A DNA stretch of 64,000 nucleotides from Gottfriedia acidiceleris (GTDB lineage: Bacteria; Bacillota; Bacilli; Bacillales; Bacillaceae_G). The stretch lies in contig NZ_NESS01000004.1 of assembly GCF_002128425.1 (NCBI RefSeq), positions 62,001-126,000 of the forward strand, in the 5' to 3' direction. The notes beneath the pieces are model-generated. The model did not search any database, was not told where the DNA came from, and saw nothing but the letters and a program-made list of their open reading frames with translations. Of the stretch, positions 25,903-34,809 are shown piece after piece (the stretch's first letter is position 1; every line of letters starts with the position of its first letter). Position numbers and translations under genes: made by a program.

Positions 25903-27298
25903 GATTTTCCTCCAAAAAAGCTTTTAATTTATTAATGGTTTCTTCATATTCGTGTTCGGGTTTGCTGTCATAAACAATACCTGCTCCTGCTTGAATATAA
26001 GCCATGTGATTTTTTAAAATCATCGTTCGAATAGCTAATGCAAAATCAAGATTTCCATTAACAGAGACATAGCCGACTGCACCAGAATATACCCCTCGCT
26101 TTGAACGCTCTAATTCATTAATGATTTCCATTGCTCTAATCTTTGGAGCACCAGATACGGTTCCAGCTGGTAAGCAAGCAATAAGAGCATCAAGTGAAGT
26201 ATGTGTTTTTTTTAATTCCCCGCTAACTTCAGAAACGATATGCATTACATATTTGTATCTCTCAACGGTCATATATTTTTCTAATTTGATTGTTCCAAAC
26301 TCGCAAACTTTGCCTAGATCATTTCTTCCTAAATCAACAAGCATTTTATGTTCAGCGAGTTCCTTCTCATCCTGTAATAAATCCTTTTCGATGATTAAGT
26401 CTTGCTCTTTTGTTTTACCTCTTCGTTTCGTACCAGCAATTGGATTCGTTATAACCTGATTACCTTTAACTTTTATTAAACTTTCAGGGGAAGTACCGGC
26501 AACAACGCTATCACCAAAATCGATATAATACATATATGGTGACGGATTTTGGATTCGTAATTTTCGGTAATAATCAAATGGATTCCCTTCAAATTTTGCT
26601 CCCATTCGATGTGATAGAACGACTTGAAAAATATCTCCTTTTTGAATAAATAACTTTGCTTTTTCTACTTTGGACATATAGTCAGCTTTACTAACTTCAG
26701 ACTCAAAAGTAGAAAATAGAACTGGTTTTACTTCCTCCTCTTGATTTGAGTTGGATAAAATTACTTGCTTATACTTTTGAATTTCGCCCTTCAAATCTTC
26801 TAATGTTGTTTCATCAGAAAGCTTTGTTCCAACCAAATGAATTTTCTGTTCCAAATGATCAAATACAATAATGACTTCAAAAAACATTAAATGGAGATCT
26901 GGCATTCCGATAACATCTTCTAACTCATCACCGATCTCTTCAAACTGGCGAATCATATCATATCCTACATACCCAATTCCCCCACCAATGAAAGGGATAT
27001 CCAATTCCTCTAAATAATCCTGCTTTGGTATTAACTCTTTCAGTTTTAAAAGAGGATTTCCAACAAACTCTTCTTTTTGGCCATTTTTATAGATGATTTG
27101 ACCACTTTGATTTGTCCCAATCAATTCAAAAGCAGGTTTTGAACCAACAAATGAATAACGGCCAGAATCTTTATGCTTAAATGAACTTTCAAATAAAAAC
27201 TTTTTGCTAGCGGTCAATTTCTTAAATAATGAAATCGGTGTAAACAAATCCCCCATTATCGTTTCAATGACTATTTCTGCTTTGTTTTGTACTGACAA
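25886..27298 (-). CDS. trpE: Anthranilate synthase component I TrpE
   Basis: 470 residues. The N-terminal tryptophan-binding region includes LLFESSFKHKDSGRYSFVG-like sequence (FLFESSFKHKDSGRYSFVG), and the chorismate-binding domain has FQVVLSHRMGAKFEG, SPESLIKV, NPIAGTKRRGKT, EHKMLVDLGRNDLGKV and LPAGTVSGAPKIRAMEII. It makes anthranilate from chorismate and is usually feedback-inhibited by tryptophan. The TTG at 27296-27298 is chosen because GGAGGT lies eight bases upstream; the longer frame to 27367 would run into the T-box terminator. Confidence 0.96.
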   Translation of the reverse strand: MSVQNKAEIVIETIMGDLFTPISLFKKLTASKKFLFESSFKHKDSGRYSFVGSKPAFELIGTNQSGQIIYKNGQKEEFVGNPLLKLKELIPKQDYLEELDIPFIGGGIGYVGYDMIRQFEEIGDELEDVIGMPDLHLMFFEVIIVFDHLEQKIHLVGTKLSDETTLEDLKGEIQKYKQVILSNSNQEEEVKPVLFSTFESEVSKADYMSKVEKAKLFIQKGDIFQVVLSHRMGAKFEGNPFDYYRKLRIQNPSPYMYYIDFGDSVVAGTSPESLIKVKGNQVITNPIAGTKRRGKTKEQDLIIEKDLLQDEKELAEHKMLVDLGRNDLGKVCEFGTIKLEKYMTVERYKYVMHIVSEVSGELKKTHTSLDALIACLPAGTVSGAPKIRAMEIINELERSKRGVYSGAVGYVSVNGNLDFALAIRTMILKNHMAYIQAGAGIVYDSKPEHEYEETINKLKAFLEENHDFNN

Positions 27299-27332
27299 TT
27301 TGTTCGACCTCCAAAAATTTAATGTTGAATAT

Positions 27333-27640
27333 AAAAAAAGTCCCCTATACGCACAAAGATTGTGCATATAGAGGACGATTAGTTGCTACCGCGGTACCAC
27401 CTCAGATTGGATCAGATTTATCTGAATCCCACTTTTCGGATACGGGAATAAGTTACTTAAATAATTCCGATACCCTATCCTTTTAACGGTGGAAATCCGT
27501 GCATCCCTACTTTCATGTTCAAGATGCCTCTCGTAAGCCCATTCGATAAAGGTTCCTGTATTAGACTCCCACCATTGTCTAACTCTCTGTAACATTCACC
27601 AATATTTACTCTTCTTACTCAGCGATTTATTATTATTTAA
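27333..27640 (-). promoter_or_regulatory. Tryptophan T-box leader, proximal copy, with terminator
   Basis: The minus strand shows a T-box leader: stem I with AGAAGAGTA and an AGAGAGTT-type loop, the specifier region GAATGGGCTTACGAG with codon TGG at 27539-27541, the T-box GAGGTGGTACCGCGG, and a long terminator hairpin at 27333-27376 followed by seven T. Uncharged tRNA-Trp would stabilise the antiterminator. The tRNA-end pairing bulge is TGGT. Confidence 0.93.
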
Positions 27641-27653
27641 TTTTAAAGAAATA

Positions 27654-27925
27654 CAAAAAGGGCCCCCCGTCTTAAAAAAGGACGAGAGACCCGTGGTGCC
27701 ACCTTCATTAGCTGATTTAACAGCTCACTTTGTCGGTATCCAATCAACTTTCCAATGAATACCCGTCTTTTGTAACGAGAAGACTACTCGCCAAAGCCTA
27801 CTACTTATTTAAGGTTCGGTTTGAATGCTCGGAAGTCCATTCGCGATTACTTTCACACTGATTCGCACCAACCATCAGCTCTCTTTTAGTTTCCGTAATC
27901 GTTACTACTCTTCGTCAACGCAAAG
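27654..27925 (-). promoter_or_regulatory. Tryptophan T-box leader, distal copy, with terminator
   Basis: A second complete leader lies upstream of the first: GACGAAGAGTAGTAAC, the stem I loop AGAGAGCTGATGGTTGGTG, the specifier GCGAATGGACTTCCGAGC with TGG at 27837-27839, the T-box GAAGGTGGCACCACGG, and an 11-bp terminator stem at about 27656-27691 followed by five T. The pairing bulge here is TGGC, an exact complement to a tRNA ending GCCA. Confidence 0.92.
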
Positions 27926-27959
27926 TAATTATGGATGTTTATTTAAATTAATTGTCCTT

Positions 27960-27988
27960 ATATTATTATGCAAAAAATAAAAAGTCAA
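27960..27988 (-). promoter_or_regulatory. Promoter of the trp operon
   Basis: TTGACT (27983-27988) and TAATAT (27960-27965) are 17 bp apart on the minus strand. They lie about 35 bp upstream of the first recognisable T-box sequence, the position expected for the leader transcript. Confidence 0.7.
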
Positions 27989-28162
27989 CAAGTTTATTTC
28001 TACAAAATTCGATTTTTCTACTTTTTAGAAAACTGATATCCTACGTTTTTGTTAATCTAAAAAAAGCTATAAAATAATTTTCATATGGAGTCTTCGTTGC
28101 ATACACAACCTAATTTTGGAAAGACTAAGCCCAATTAGACCTTCCATCAAAGAGGTATCAAT

Positions 28163-29659
28163 ATGCGAACCAATACAACAACAATTAAGTCAAATAAAGA
28201 AGAAATTTTATCAAATGATCTTAAAAATAATATTGAAATGATTCAAGATTATTTAAGTCATACAGAAGATTTGGTTGTTAAGATTATCCATAAAAATGTC
28301 CAGATTTTTGCTATTTTATTTCTTGAATCGATGGTAAAAATTGAGGCACTTCAATCTTTTATTATCGAACCTATTTTAAGAGAAACAAAAGATGAAACAG
28401 GTAATATCGTCAAATCATATGCGATTAAAAACTCAAAAAAAATCTCAGAATTAGGTGATAGTTTATTAGACGGGTTTTGTCTAATTTTAGAAGAAAATTG
28501 TTCTAATGGAATTCTGGCAGCAGCTTCAGATGATAAGGAACGTGCAATTTCTGAACCTGCTAATGAACAAAATATTAATGGTGCTCATGATGGTTTTGTA
28601 GAAAGTATAAATACAAATATACAATTACTAAGAAAACGAATACATACACCTGATCTAAAGGTTAAGTATTTTACGATTGGTAAGATTACGAATACTAAAG
28701 TTGCTATGGTTTATATCGATTCAATCGTAAACCGAAAACTTGTGGATGTCATAGAAGAAAGAATTTCAGGTCTTGAATTAGACAGTCTTCGTTCTTCAGG
28801 ACAACTAGAAGAATTGATCGAGGATAGTACGTTTTCACCATTTCCACAAGTATTAAATACAGAAAGACCAGACCGGGCTGCATCTTATCTTTTAGACGGT
28901 AAAATAAATTTACTTGTAGATGGGAATCCAACAGTTTCTATTGTCCCAATTACCTTTTTTGCTTTTTATCAAGCTCCCGATGATTATAATCATCGATGGT
29001 TGATTGGTTCATTTTTTAGAATTATTAGGGTATTTAGCTTTATTATTGCAATTAGCTTACCTGCCATCTACATTGCGATCGTATCCTTTCACTCTGAAGT
29101 ACTACCACTAGGTCTTCTTTATTCAATTAGAGTTTCGTTAGAGTTTGTACCATTTCTCCCTCTCGTCGAGGCTTTTGCAATGCAAATTATATTAGAGCTA
29201 CTAAAGGAAGCCGCTATTAGACTACCTTCTCCTATCGCTCAAACAATTGGTATAGTTGGTGGGCTAGTTATTGGTACGGCTGTTGTTGAAGCGCATTTAG
29301 TATCAAACACGATGATCGTTGTAATTGGTTTTACAGCAATTGCTTCGTTTGTAGCACCAGTTAGTGAAATGGGTACTAGTATGAGACTATTAGGCTTTCC
29401 GACGATGATCATGGCTTCGATACTAGGTTTCTTTGGGATCACACTAACTTTAATGTTAATTTTTATGCATATGTGTAAATTAAAATCTTTTGGCATGCCT
29501 TACTTTTCTCCGATGGCACCATTTCGGAAGGAAGATATAAAGGATACTTTCTTTAGACTCCCTTCATGGAAACAAAATACAAGACCAACTGATGCACGTC
29601 CCCAAAAGATTGCACAACAAAGAATATCTAGGGTGTGGAAGAAAAATGATAACAAATAG
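28163..29659 (+). CDS. Spore germination receptor subunit A (GerA family)
   Basis: 498 residues. The N-terminal soluble domain (to about 280) contains the family hallmarks GDSLLDGFCLILEE-type sequence, KIAMVYIDSI-like TKVAMVYIDSIVN and DTPNPQVLNTERPD-like FPQVLNTERPDRAASYLLDGKI. Several membrane helices follow (about 285-440). GerA subunits form the inner-spore-membrane nutrient receptor with B and C subunits. AGAGGT precedes the ATG. It opens a gerA-gerB-gerC operon; sigma-G control is expected, but I could not define its promoter. The recognised nutrient is unknown. Confidence 0.93.
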   Translation: MRTNTTTIKSNKEEILSNDLKNNIEMIQDYLSHTEDLVVKIIHKNVQIFAILFLESMVKIEALQSFIIEPILRETKDETGNIVKSYAIKNSKKISELGDSLLDGFCLILEENCSNGILAAASDDKERAISEPANEQNINGAHDGFVESINTNIQLLRKRIHTPDLKVKYFTIGKITNTKVAMVYIDSIVNRKLVDVIEERISGLELDSLRSSGQLEELIEDSTFSPFPQVLNTERPDRAASYLLDGKINLLVDGNPTVSIVPITFFAFYQAPDDYNHRWLIGSFFRIIRVFSFIIAISLPAIYIAIVSFHSEVLPLGLLYSIRVSLEFVPFLPLVEAFAMQIILELLKEAAIRLPSPIAQTIGIVGGLVIGTAVVEAHLVSNTMIVVIGFTAIASFVAPVSEMGTSMRLLGFPTMIMASILGFFGITLTLMLIFMHMCKLKSFGMPYFSPMAPFRKEDIKDTFFRLPSWKQNTRPTDARPQKIAQQRISRVWKKNDNK

Positions 29660-30737
29660 TAATTCGATTTCTAAATTGCAGCTCTATTTTTTTATTATGC
29701 AAAGTCAAATCGGTATTGGACTACTCGCATTACCAAACGCTGTTCAAAGTACAGCCAAAGGTGATGGGTGGATTTCCACCTTAATTGCAGGTGTAGCAGT
29801 CCAAATTACACTAATCATTTATTGGCTTTTACTAAGAAAATATCCATATACTACATATACTGATATTACAAAAAAAATTTTAGGTAAATATGTAGGAAAG
29901 TTCTGTAACTTATTTATCTATATCTATTTTATTATGATTGGAAGTCTGGCTTGTGCTCTTTTTATAAGAAGTATAACTCTTTGGTTACTACCGCTTACAC
30001 CTATGTGGATACTATCGCTAATTATTATTTTATCTAGCATTTATTTAACAATTAGTGACCTAAGAATCATTTCAAGATTTTTTGTTTTAGCATCGGTTTT
30101 AATCATCTTACTATTTTTGTTATCGTTCTTTACCTTTTATTTACCGAAGGAATTTCGCTTTATACTACCGGTTGGGCATTCAGGTGTGAAAAATATCCTT
30201 TTAGGAAGTCACAAATCATTACTCTCAATGCTCGGATTTGAAAGTCTTCTATTAATTTTTCCTTTTGTACTTGATTCCGAAAAAGGAATTTTAAAAACTG
30301 TGAGTCTTGCCAATTTCTCTGTGACATTATTCTATTCCTATTTCACCTTTCTTTGTCTAATAATTTTTAGTCCAACACAACTTTTGCAAATTAGGGAGCC
30401 CGTTTTATATTTATTTAAAGCACTTTCGTTTGAAATGATCGATCGTTTAGATTTGATCTTTTTATCGGTCTGGATTGTTCCAATGACAACTTCGCTAATC
30501 ACTTACTTATTTTTATCGGCTAAAAGTATCAGCAATGAAAAATCATTTAAAAAAAATGTATTTATTAGTGGAATCTTAATTTTTTTCATAACAATCATAC
30601 CATTTGATGAGGATCAACTAGTTATCTTTGATAAATATGTAACTTATTTAAGCTATGTGGTTGTATTTGGACTTCCCTTCATTTTGTTTTGTCTATCTTT
30701 CATTATTTCAAAAACTGAAAGGAGTGAACAATTATAA
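29646..30737 (+). CDS. Spore germination receptor subunit B (GerB, APC-like permease)
   Basis: 363 residues with ten or so membrane helices and the GerB opening ISKLQLYFFIMQSQIGIGLL followed by LPNAVQSTAKGDGWIS. GerB proteins resemble amino acid permeases and help set nutrient specificity. The ATG at 29646-29648 gives this family-typical N-terminus; the frame itself extends back to 29592. It overlaps gerA by 14 bp, and its own end overlaps the proposed gerC start. Confidence 0.92.
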   Translation: MITNSNSISKLQLYFFIMQSQIGIGLLALPNAVQSTAKGDGWISTLIAGVAVQITLIIYWLLLRKYPYTTYTDITKKILGKYVGKFCNLFIYIYFIMIGSLACALFIRSITLWLLPLTPMWILSLIIILSSIYLTISDLRIISRFFVLASVLIILLFLLSFFTFYLPKEFRFILPVGHSGVKNILLGSHKSLLSMLGFESLLLIFPFVLDSEKGILKTVSLANFSVTLFYSYFTFLCLIIFSPTQLLQIREPVLYLFKALSFEMIDRLDLIFLSVWIVPMTTSLITYLFLSAKSISNEKSFKKNVFISGILIFFITIIPFDEDQLVIFDKYVTYLSYVVVFGLPFILFCLSFIISKTERSEQL

Positions 30738-31834
30738 GAAAATCATTTTTGATAACCTTATGTTTGTTTACCTTTTTTTTAACAAGCTGTTGGGACCAAA
30801 ATCTACTTGTAAATAAAAAAATGGTTAATGGCATTAGCTTCGATTTAGATCAAGATGATAATGTATTAGCTACAGTTAGAGCATTAAATATTGAAAATAA
30901 AGGTGGAGGACAGTTTGAAGTTAATGACGAACTTGTTAAAGTAAAGCGGCCTACTGTATCTGGAATGGAAGTTGACATTAATAATAAACTACCTGGCTTA
31001 ATTGATGTAAGTAAAGCACATATTATTTTAATCGGAAGAGAACTTGCTAGAAAAGGAATTTACCCTTATTTAGAGCTTTTTTATCGACCTAGACAAGCCT
31101 ATGTTTCTACTAGAGTTGTCATTGCAGAAAATAAGGCTTCAGACATTATTACACTCAACCCTGGAACTAGCCCAATCGCATTTGTCATATTAAAAGGCCT
31201 AGAGGCTGCTGAGGATACAACAAAGATTCCGAAAGAAACTGCTTTTACAGCATGGACACAAGTTACAGATACGGGTCGAGATATCGTTTTACCTTTTGTA
31301 ACAAAAGACGAAAATGATAAAATTACAATCGGTGGAGTGGACCTATTTAATGGGGATAAGTTTTCAGGAATTAGCTTACCTAATGAAAAAGGAAGCCTTT
31401 TATTATTACTAATGGATCGACTAGCTAAATATAGTGAAATGGTTATAGAGTTAGGAGAACGACGATCAATTTCTTATAGAGTAAAACAAATAAAAAGGGA
31501 TATCGATGTAAAAGTAGATAAAAAGACGAAAAAAATAACTTGTAAGCTAAAGCTAACTCTTGATTTAACAATTATTAGTTATACAGGTAAGGTAGGCGAA
31601 AAGATAAATAAGGACAAATTAAATAAGGAAATTTCAAAAATTCTTACTAAACAGTCTGATGAAATCAATAAATCATTATTGGAAGCTAATTGTGACGCAT
31701 TAGGAATTGGAGGAATTTTAGCTAGCTCTTATCCAGATTTATGGAAAAAAATAAATTGGGACAAAGAATATAAGAATGTTAAATTCAAAACTTCAGTAAA
31801 AGCAAAAATTGATCGAACTGGACCTGTTTTTTAA
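30731..31834 (+). CDS. Spore germination receptor lipoprotein subunit C (GerC)
   Basis: 367 residues from the proposed start. A lipoprotein signal peptide with lipobox L-T-S-C is followed by WDQ, as in most GerC proteins, and later by TAWTQVTDTGRDIVLPFVTKDE-like conserved sequence. No ATG, GTG or TTG lies at a proper distance from the AAAGGAGTG ribosome site. An ATT at 30731-30733, six bases after AGGAG, gives MIRKSFLITLCLF with the basic n-region a signal peptide needs. A TTG at 30749 is possible but has no site and loses the basic residues. Confidence 0.85.
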   Translation: MIRKSFLITLCLFTFFLTSCWDQNLLVNKKMVNGISFDLDQDDNVLATVRALNIENKGGGQFEVNDELVKVKRPTVSGMEVDINNKLPGLIDVSKAHIILIGRELARKGIYPYLELFYRPRQAYVSTRVVIAENKASDIITLNPGTSPIAFVILKGLEAAEDTTKIPKETAFTAWTQVTDTGRDIVLPFVTKDENDKITIGGVDLFNGDKFSGISLPNEKGSLLLLLMDRLAKYSEMVIELGERRSISYRVKQIKRDIDVKVDKKTKKITCKLKLTLDLTIISYTGKVGEKINKDKLNKEISKILTKQSDEINKSLLEANCDALGIGGILASSYPDLWKKINWDKEYKNVKFKTSVKAKIDRTGPVF

Positions 31835-31916
31835 AGGACAATATTTATAAAATCTCATTCTCTTGAGCAACATAATGGAAAGATAGAATCAATCTGTTTT
31901 TTAGGAGGAATCGTAC

Positions 31917-32537
31917 TTGAGACTAGGTAAAAAAAATGATACATTTTTTGAAATGCTCTTAAATATTGCAAATAATGTAAATGAAAGTTCGATTTATTTT
32001 GATGACTTTAAAATAAAAAATGCTACTGATTTAAAAACATTCTCTACAGAAATGAAGGCTTATGAAACAAAAGGTGATACATATATCCATCAAATTATCG
32101 TTGAATTAAATAAAACATTTATTACACCAATTGAACGTGAAGATATACTAGAACTTGCTAATAAAATGGACGATGTTCTAGACGGAATGGAGCAATGTTC
32201 AGCAACGTTTGAAATGTACTCTATCGTACAAATAGATGAATTCATGGTGAAATTTGTTAAAAATATTCGTAGTGCTGCAAATGAAATATTAAAAGCAATT
32301 CAGTTACTTTCAAGGAAGAAATTATTAGAAATGCGCGTTCATGCAATTCAAGTAAAAGATTATGAGTCACAATGTGATGCTTTATTACGCACTTCCATTA
32401 AAGAGTTATTTAAAAATGAAAAAGATCCGATCAAAATAATTCAGTTTAAAGAGATTTATGAAATGTTAGAATCAGTTTCTGATAGTGCACAAGATGTAGC
32501 AAATACACTTGAACAGATTATTATGGGTAACGCGTAA
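31917..32537 (+). CDS. PhoU-like DUF47 family protein (YkaA-like)
   Basis: 206 residues, all helical, with the DUF47 pattern of repeated acidic motifs (MKAYETKGDTYIHQIIVEL, TPIEREDILELANKMDDVLDGME, VKDYESQCDALLRTSIKELF). In many bacteria DUF47 genes sit beside a Pit-type phosphate transporter gene and modulate it; none is next to this one. The start is TTG behind GGAGGA. It lies 82 bp after gerC and ends in a shared terminator. A metal or phosphate regulatory role is inferred from family only. Confidence 0.85.
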   Translation: MRLGKKNDTFFEMLLNIANNVNESSIYFDDFKIKNATDLKTFSTEMKAYETKGDTYIHQIIVELNKTFITPIEREDILELANKMDDVLDGMEQCSATFEMYSIVQIDEFMVKFVKNIRSAANEILKAIQLLSRKKLLEMRVHAIQVKDYESQCDALLRTSIKELFKNEKDPIKIIQFKEIYEMLESVSDSAQDVANTLEQIIMGNA

Positions 32538-32551
32538 TTAAATAGTAACTA

Positions 32552-32583
32552 AAAAATACAGCCTAATTAGACTGTATTTTTTT
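32552..32583. terminator. Bidirectional terminator between DUF47 and SDR genes
   Basis: AAATACAG and CTGTATTT pair around a ten-base loop. The plus strand continues with seven T after the hairpin and the minus strand with six T. It serves the two convergent genes. Confidence 0.85.
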
Positions 32584-33376
32584 ATCTCTCATCTAATAGT
32601 ATTTTTGCAAGTTTTCGAACGATCGATCGTGGAATGAATCGAACAGACTGTGCTAACATTTTATTCTTAATACCCGTAATAACAACAGTTTTTTTCTTAT
32701 TAGCGGCCTCATAAGTCAACTTCGCAACTTTTTTTGGGGTCATCATTTTGCCTTTAAATAGCTTTGAATTATTTCCACCGGATGAATTTATAATTCCCGT
32801 TCTAGTAGGTCCCGGACAAACAGCTGTAACACTAACGCCTGTATGTCTTAATTCCTCTGAAAGAGCTTCACTAAATGATAGTACATAAGCCTTTGAGGCT
32901 GCATAGACAGACATTTTTGGACCTGGTTGAAAAGCTGAAGTTGATGCAATATTAATAATTTGGCCCGATTTTTTTTGAATCATATTTGGTAGAAAGTATT
33001 TTACTAACTCTGTTAAAGTAACGATGTTTAGCTGAATCATCTTTAACTCTTTATTTAAATCAGTCTGACAAAATTCTCCGTATAAGGCAACTCCAGCATT
33101 ATTTACTAGAATATCAATCTCCATTTGTGATTTTAAAACTTGATCAAAAATAGACTGAGCAGAATTTTCTTTAGAAAGGTCTTCTGAAATAACCATTACT
33201 TTTATATTGAATTGCTTCATTAATGAAATCGCCATTTTTTCTAATTTAATTTTATTTCTTGCAACTAAAACTAGGTTGAAATGATCTTTTGCAAATAAAT
33301 AAGTTAACTCATAGCCGATCCCTTCCGTTGGTCCGGTAATTAATACTGTTTTACTCTTTTGTTTTTTGAAATTCAT
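32582..33376 (-). CDS. Short-chain dehydrogenase/reductase (SDR)
   Basis: 264 residues. The nucleotide-binding motif is TGPTEGIG near residue 14-21, followed by NNAG, the catalytic serine in IASTSAF and the YAASK tyrosine/lysine pair. After the active site comes the CPGPTRTGI loop. It belongs to the DltE/YqjQ-like group of classical SDRs that reduce or oxidise an unknown carbonyl or alcohol with NAD(P)H. AAAGGA precedes the ATG. Its neighbour is a LysR-type regulator transcribed in the same direction. Confidence 0.88.
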   Translation of the reverse strand: MNFKKQKSKTVLITGPTEGIGYELTYLFAKDHFNLVLVARNKIKLEKMAISLMKQFNIKVMVISEDLSKENSAQSIFDQVLKSQMEIDILVNNAGVALYGEFCQTDLNKELKMIQLNIVTLTELVKYFLPNMIQKKSGQIINIASTSAFQPGPKMSVYAASKAYVLSFSEALSEELRHTGVSVTAVCPGPTRTGIINSSGGNNSKLFKGKMMTPKKVAKLTYEAANKKKTVVITGIKNKMLAQSVRFIPRSIVRKLAKILLDER

Positions 33377-33457
33377 TTTGATTATCCTTTATCTTTTTAT
33401 CGTTTGAACACTTTTCTTTTACTATATGTTCAACTAAATAAAAAAAGGATTCTTACT

Positions 33458-34342
33458 CTAATTGTCGTAATATTTTTTAACTAACTCAATAAATAGTTCC
33501 ATCGATTTCGTTTGAAGTTCAAATTTATCTGTTATAATTGAAAATTCTCGTTGAATAGGTGTCCCCTCTACTTTAAGGTAATCTATCGTATTTAACTGCT
33601 TTTCTTTTTTTATTGTTAGCTCAGATAGATAGGTAATACCCATACCAGCTTCTACAGATTCTTTAATTAATTGTGTACTACCAAATTCAATTATATTTTT
33701 AGGACGAATCTTTAATAATTCAAATAATCGTTCAGTTGCTTCCCTTGTTCCAGATCCTTCTTCCCTAACAATCCACGTTTCATTTTCAATTTGATTCAAT
33801 GTCACAGCTTCAATTGCATATATTTCACTTTTAGTTCCAGCAATAATGTACATCTCATCATTTGCAAAAGGCTGTATATTTAAATTTGTATGAGTCACTT
33901 CTCCCTCAACTATACCAATATCAATTTGATAACTTAGCGCTGCTTGTACAATTTCTCGAGTATTTCCAATTTGCACAGATGGGATGACATTCGGAAAAAG
34001 TCTTTTCATTTCCGCTAAAATTTGAGGTAATACATATTCCCCAAATGTATAACTTGCACCTATTTTAAGATGACCACTAGCCTCATTCATCAGATCATTT
34101 ACAAGTGTCGACATACGCTTGTATAAACTAGTTATTTCCTTTGCATGCAAATAAACAATTTCCCCAGCTTTCGTTAACTGAACATACTTATTCGTTCTAA
34201 TCAAAAGCTTCGCACCGATATGCTTCTCTAGTAATTGAATTTGCTGACTAACGGATGGTTGAGTCATATGTAGCTCTTTTGCCGCTCTTGAAAAGTTTCT
34301 TTTTTCAGCGACCTCCATAAAAACTAAAAGAATTTGATCCAT
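33458..34342 (-). CDS. LysR-family transcriptional regulator
   Basis: 294 residues. The N-terminal winged HTH is canonical: FMEVAEKRNFSRAAKELHMTQPSVSQQIQLLEKHIGAKLLIR. The C-terminal part is the periplasmic-binding-protein-like effector domain (HLKIGASYTFGEYVLPQIL, IDIGIVEGEV, WIVREEGSGTREATE). The ATG at 34340-34342 follows AGGAGATGGG. It resembles the CysL/YwfK group, but the effector is not identifiable. The SDR gene downstream is a possible target. Confidence 0.9.
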   Translation of the reverse strand: MDQILLVFMEVAEKRNFSRAAKELHMTQPSVSQQIQLLEKHIGAKLLIRTNKYVQLTKAGEIVYLHAKEITSLYKRMSTLVNDLMNEASGHLKIGASYTFGEYVLPQILAEMKRLFPNVIPSVQIGNTREIVQAALSYQIDIGIVEGEVTHTNLNIQPFANDEMYIIAGTKSEIYAIEAVTLNQIENETWIVREEGSGTREATERLFELLKIRPKNIIEFGSTQLIKESVEAGMGITYLSELTIKKEKQLNTIDYLKVEGTPIQREFSIITDKFELQTKSMELFIELVKKYYDN

Positions 34343-34428
34343 ATCCCATCTCCTAGTATCAGAATTACTTATTATCAATATTATAATCATTTATTTTTCT
34401 TATAATAAGAAATTTGACAAAACAGGTA

Positions 34429-34463
34429 AAAAAAAACTGATTCAAAATGAATCAGTCTTTTTA
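34429..34463 (-). terminator. Terminator overlapping the small membrane protein gene end
   Basis: ACTGATTC pairs with GAATCAGT around a five-base loop, with nine T after it on the minus strand. The last codons and the stop of the gene at 34442 lie inside the hairpin. Confidence 0.8.
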
Positions 34464-34639
34464 GATGATTTAACTTTTCGTATTACATTAATTGCCGAGT
34501 ATGCTATAACCATAAAGACTAGATAGATTGATGCATAAAACCAGTACTCTTTATTAGTTAGTTTATTACTTAGAAGACTTAAAATGAAGAATGTTGTCAA
34601 TGAACCTAATAATAGTCCAATTAATGTTTTTAACTTCAT
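34442..34639 (-). CDS. Small two-helix membrane protein of unknown function
   Basis: 65 residues with two hydrophobic segments (about 5-22 and 33-52) and a basic, serine/lysine-rich C-terminus (INVIRKVKSSKKTDSF). GGGAGTG precedes the ATG. I do not recognise the family. The final codons form part of the terminator stem, so coding and termination share sequence. It stands alone between a LysR regulator and a hydrolase gene. Confidence 0.6.
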   Translation of the reverse strand: MKLKTLIGLLLGSLTTFFILSLLSNKLTNKEYWFYASIYLVFMVIAYSAINVIRKVKSSKKTDSF

Positions 34640-34783
34640 TACAATACACTCCCGAAGTAATTTTAGTATTTTATAGAAACCCTTTTACAGTTTATATAGT
34701 TCATTATTGGTAAGAATATTCCATTCTAACCTTTTAAAAGTGCAAAATTTTAGGCTCTTTCAATACACTACTATCTATAAAAA

Positions 34784-34809
34784 AAGACTGATTTATAAAA
34801 AATCAGCCT
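34784..34809 (-). terminator. Terminator of the metallo-beta-lactamase-fold gene
   Basis: On the minus strand GCTGATTT and AAATCAGT pair around a five-base loop, followed by seven T. The hairpin begins at the stop codon of the gene. It shares its GACTGATT seed with three other hairpins in the window. Confidence 0.75.

Noticed and set aside
27386-27595. Minus-strand 69-codon open frame
   Set aside because: It lies entirely inside the proximal tryptophan T-box leader, whose structure explains the sequence.
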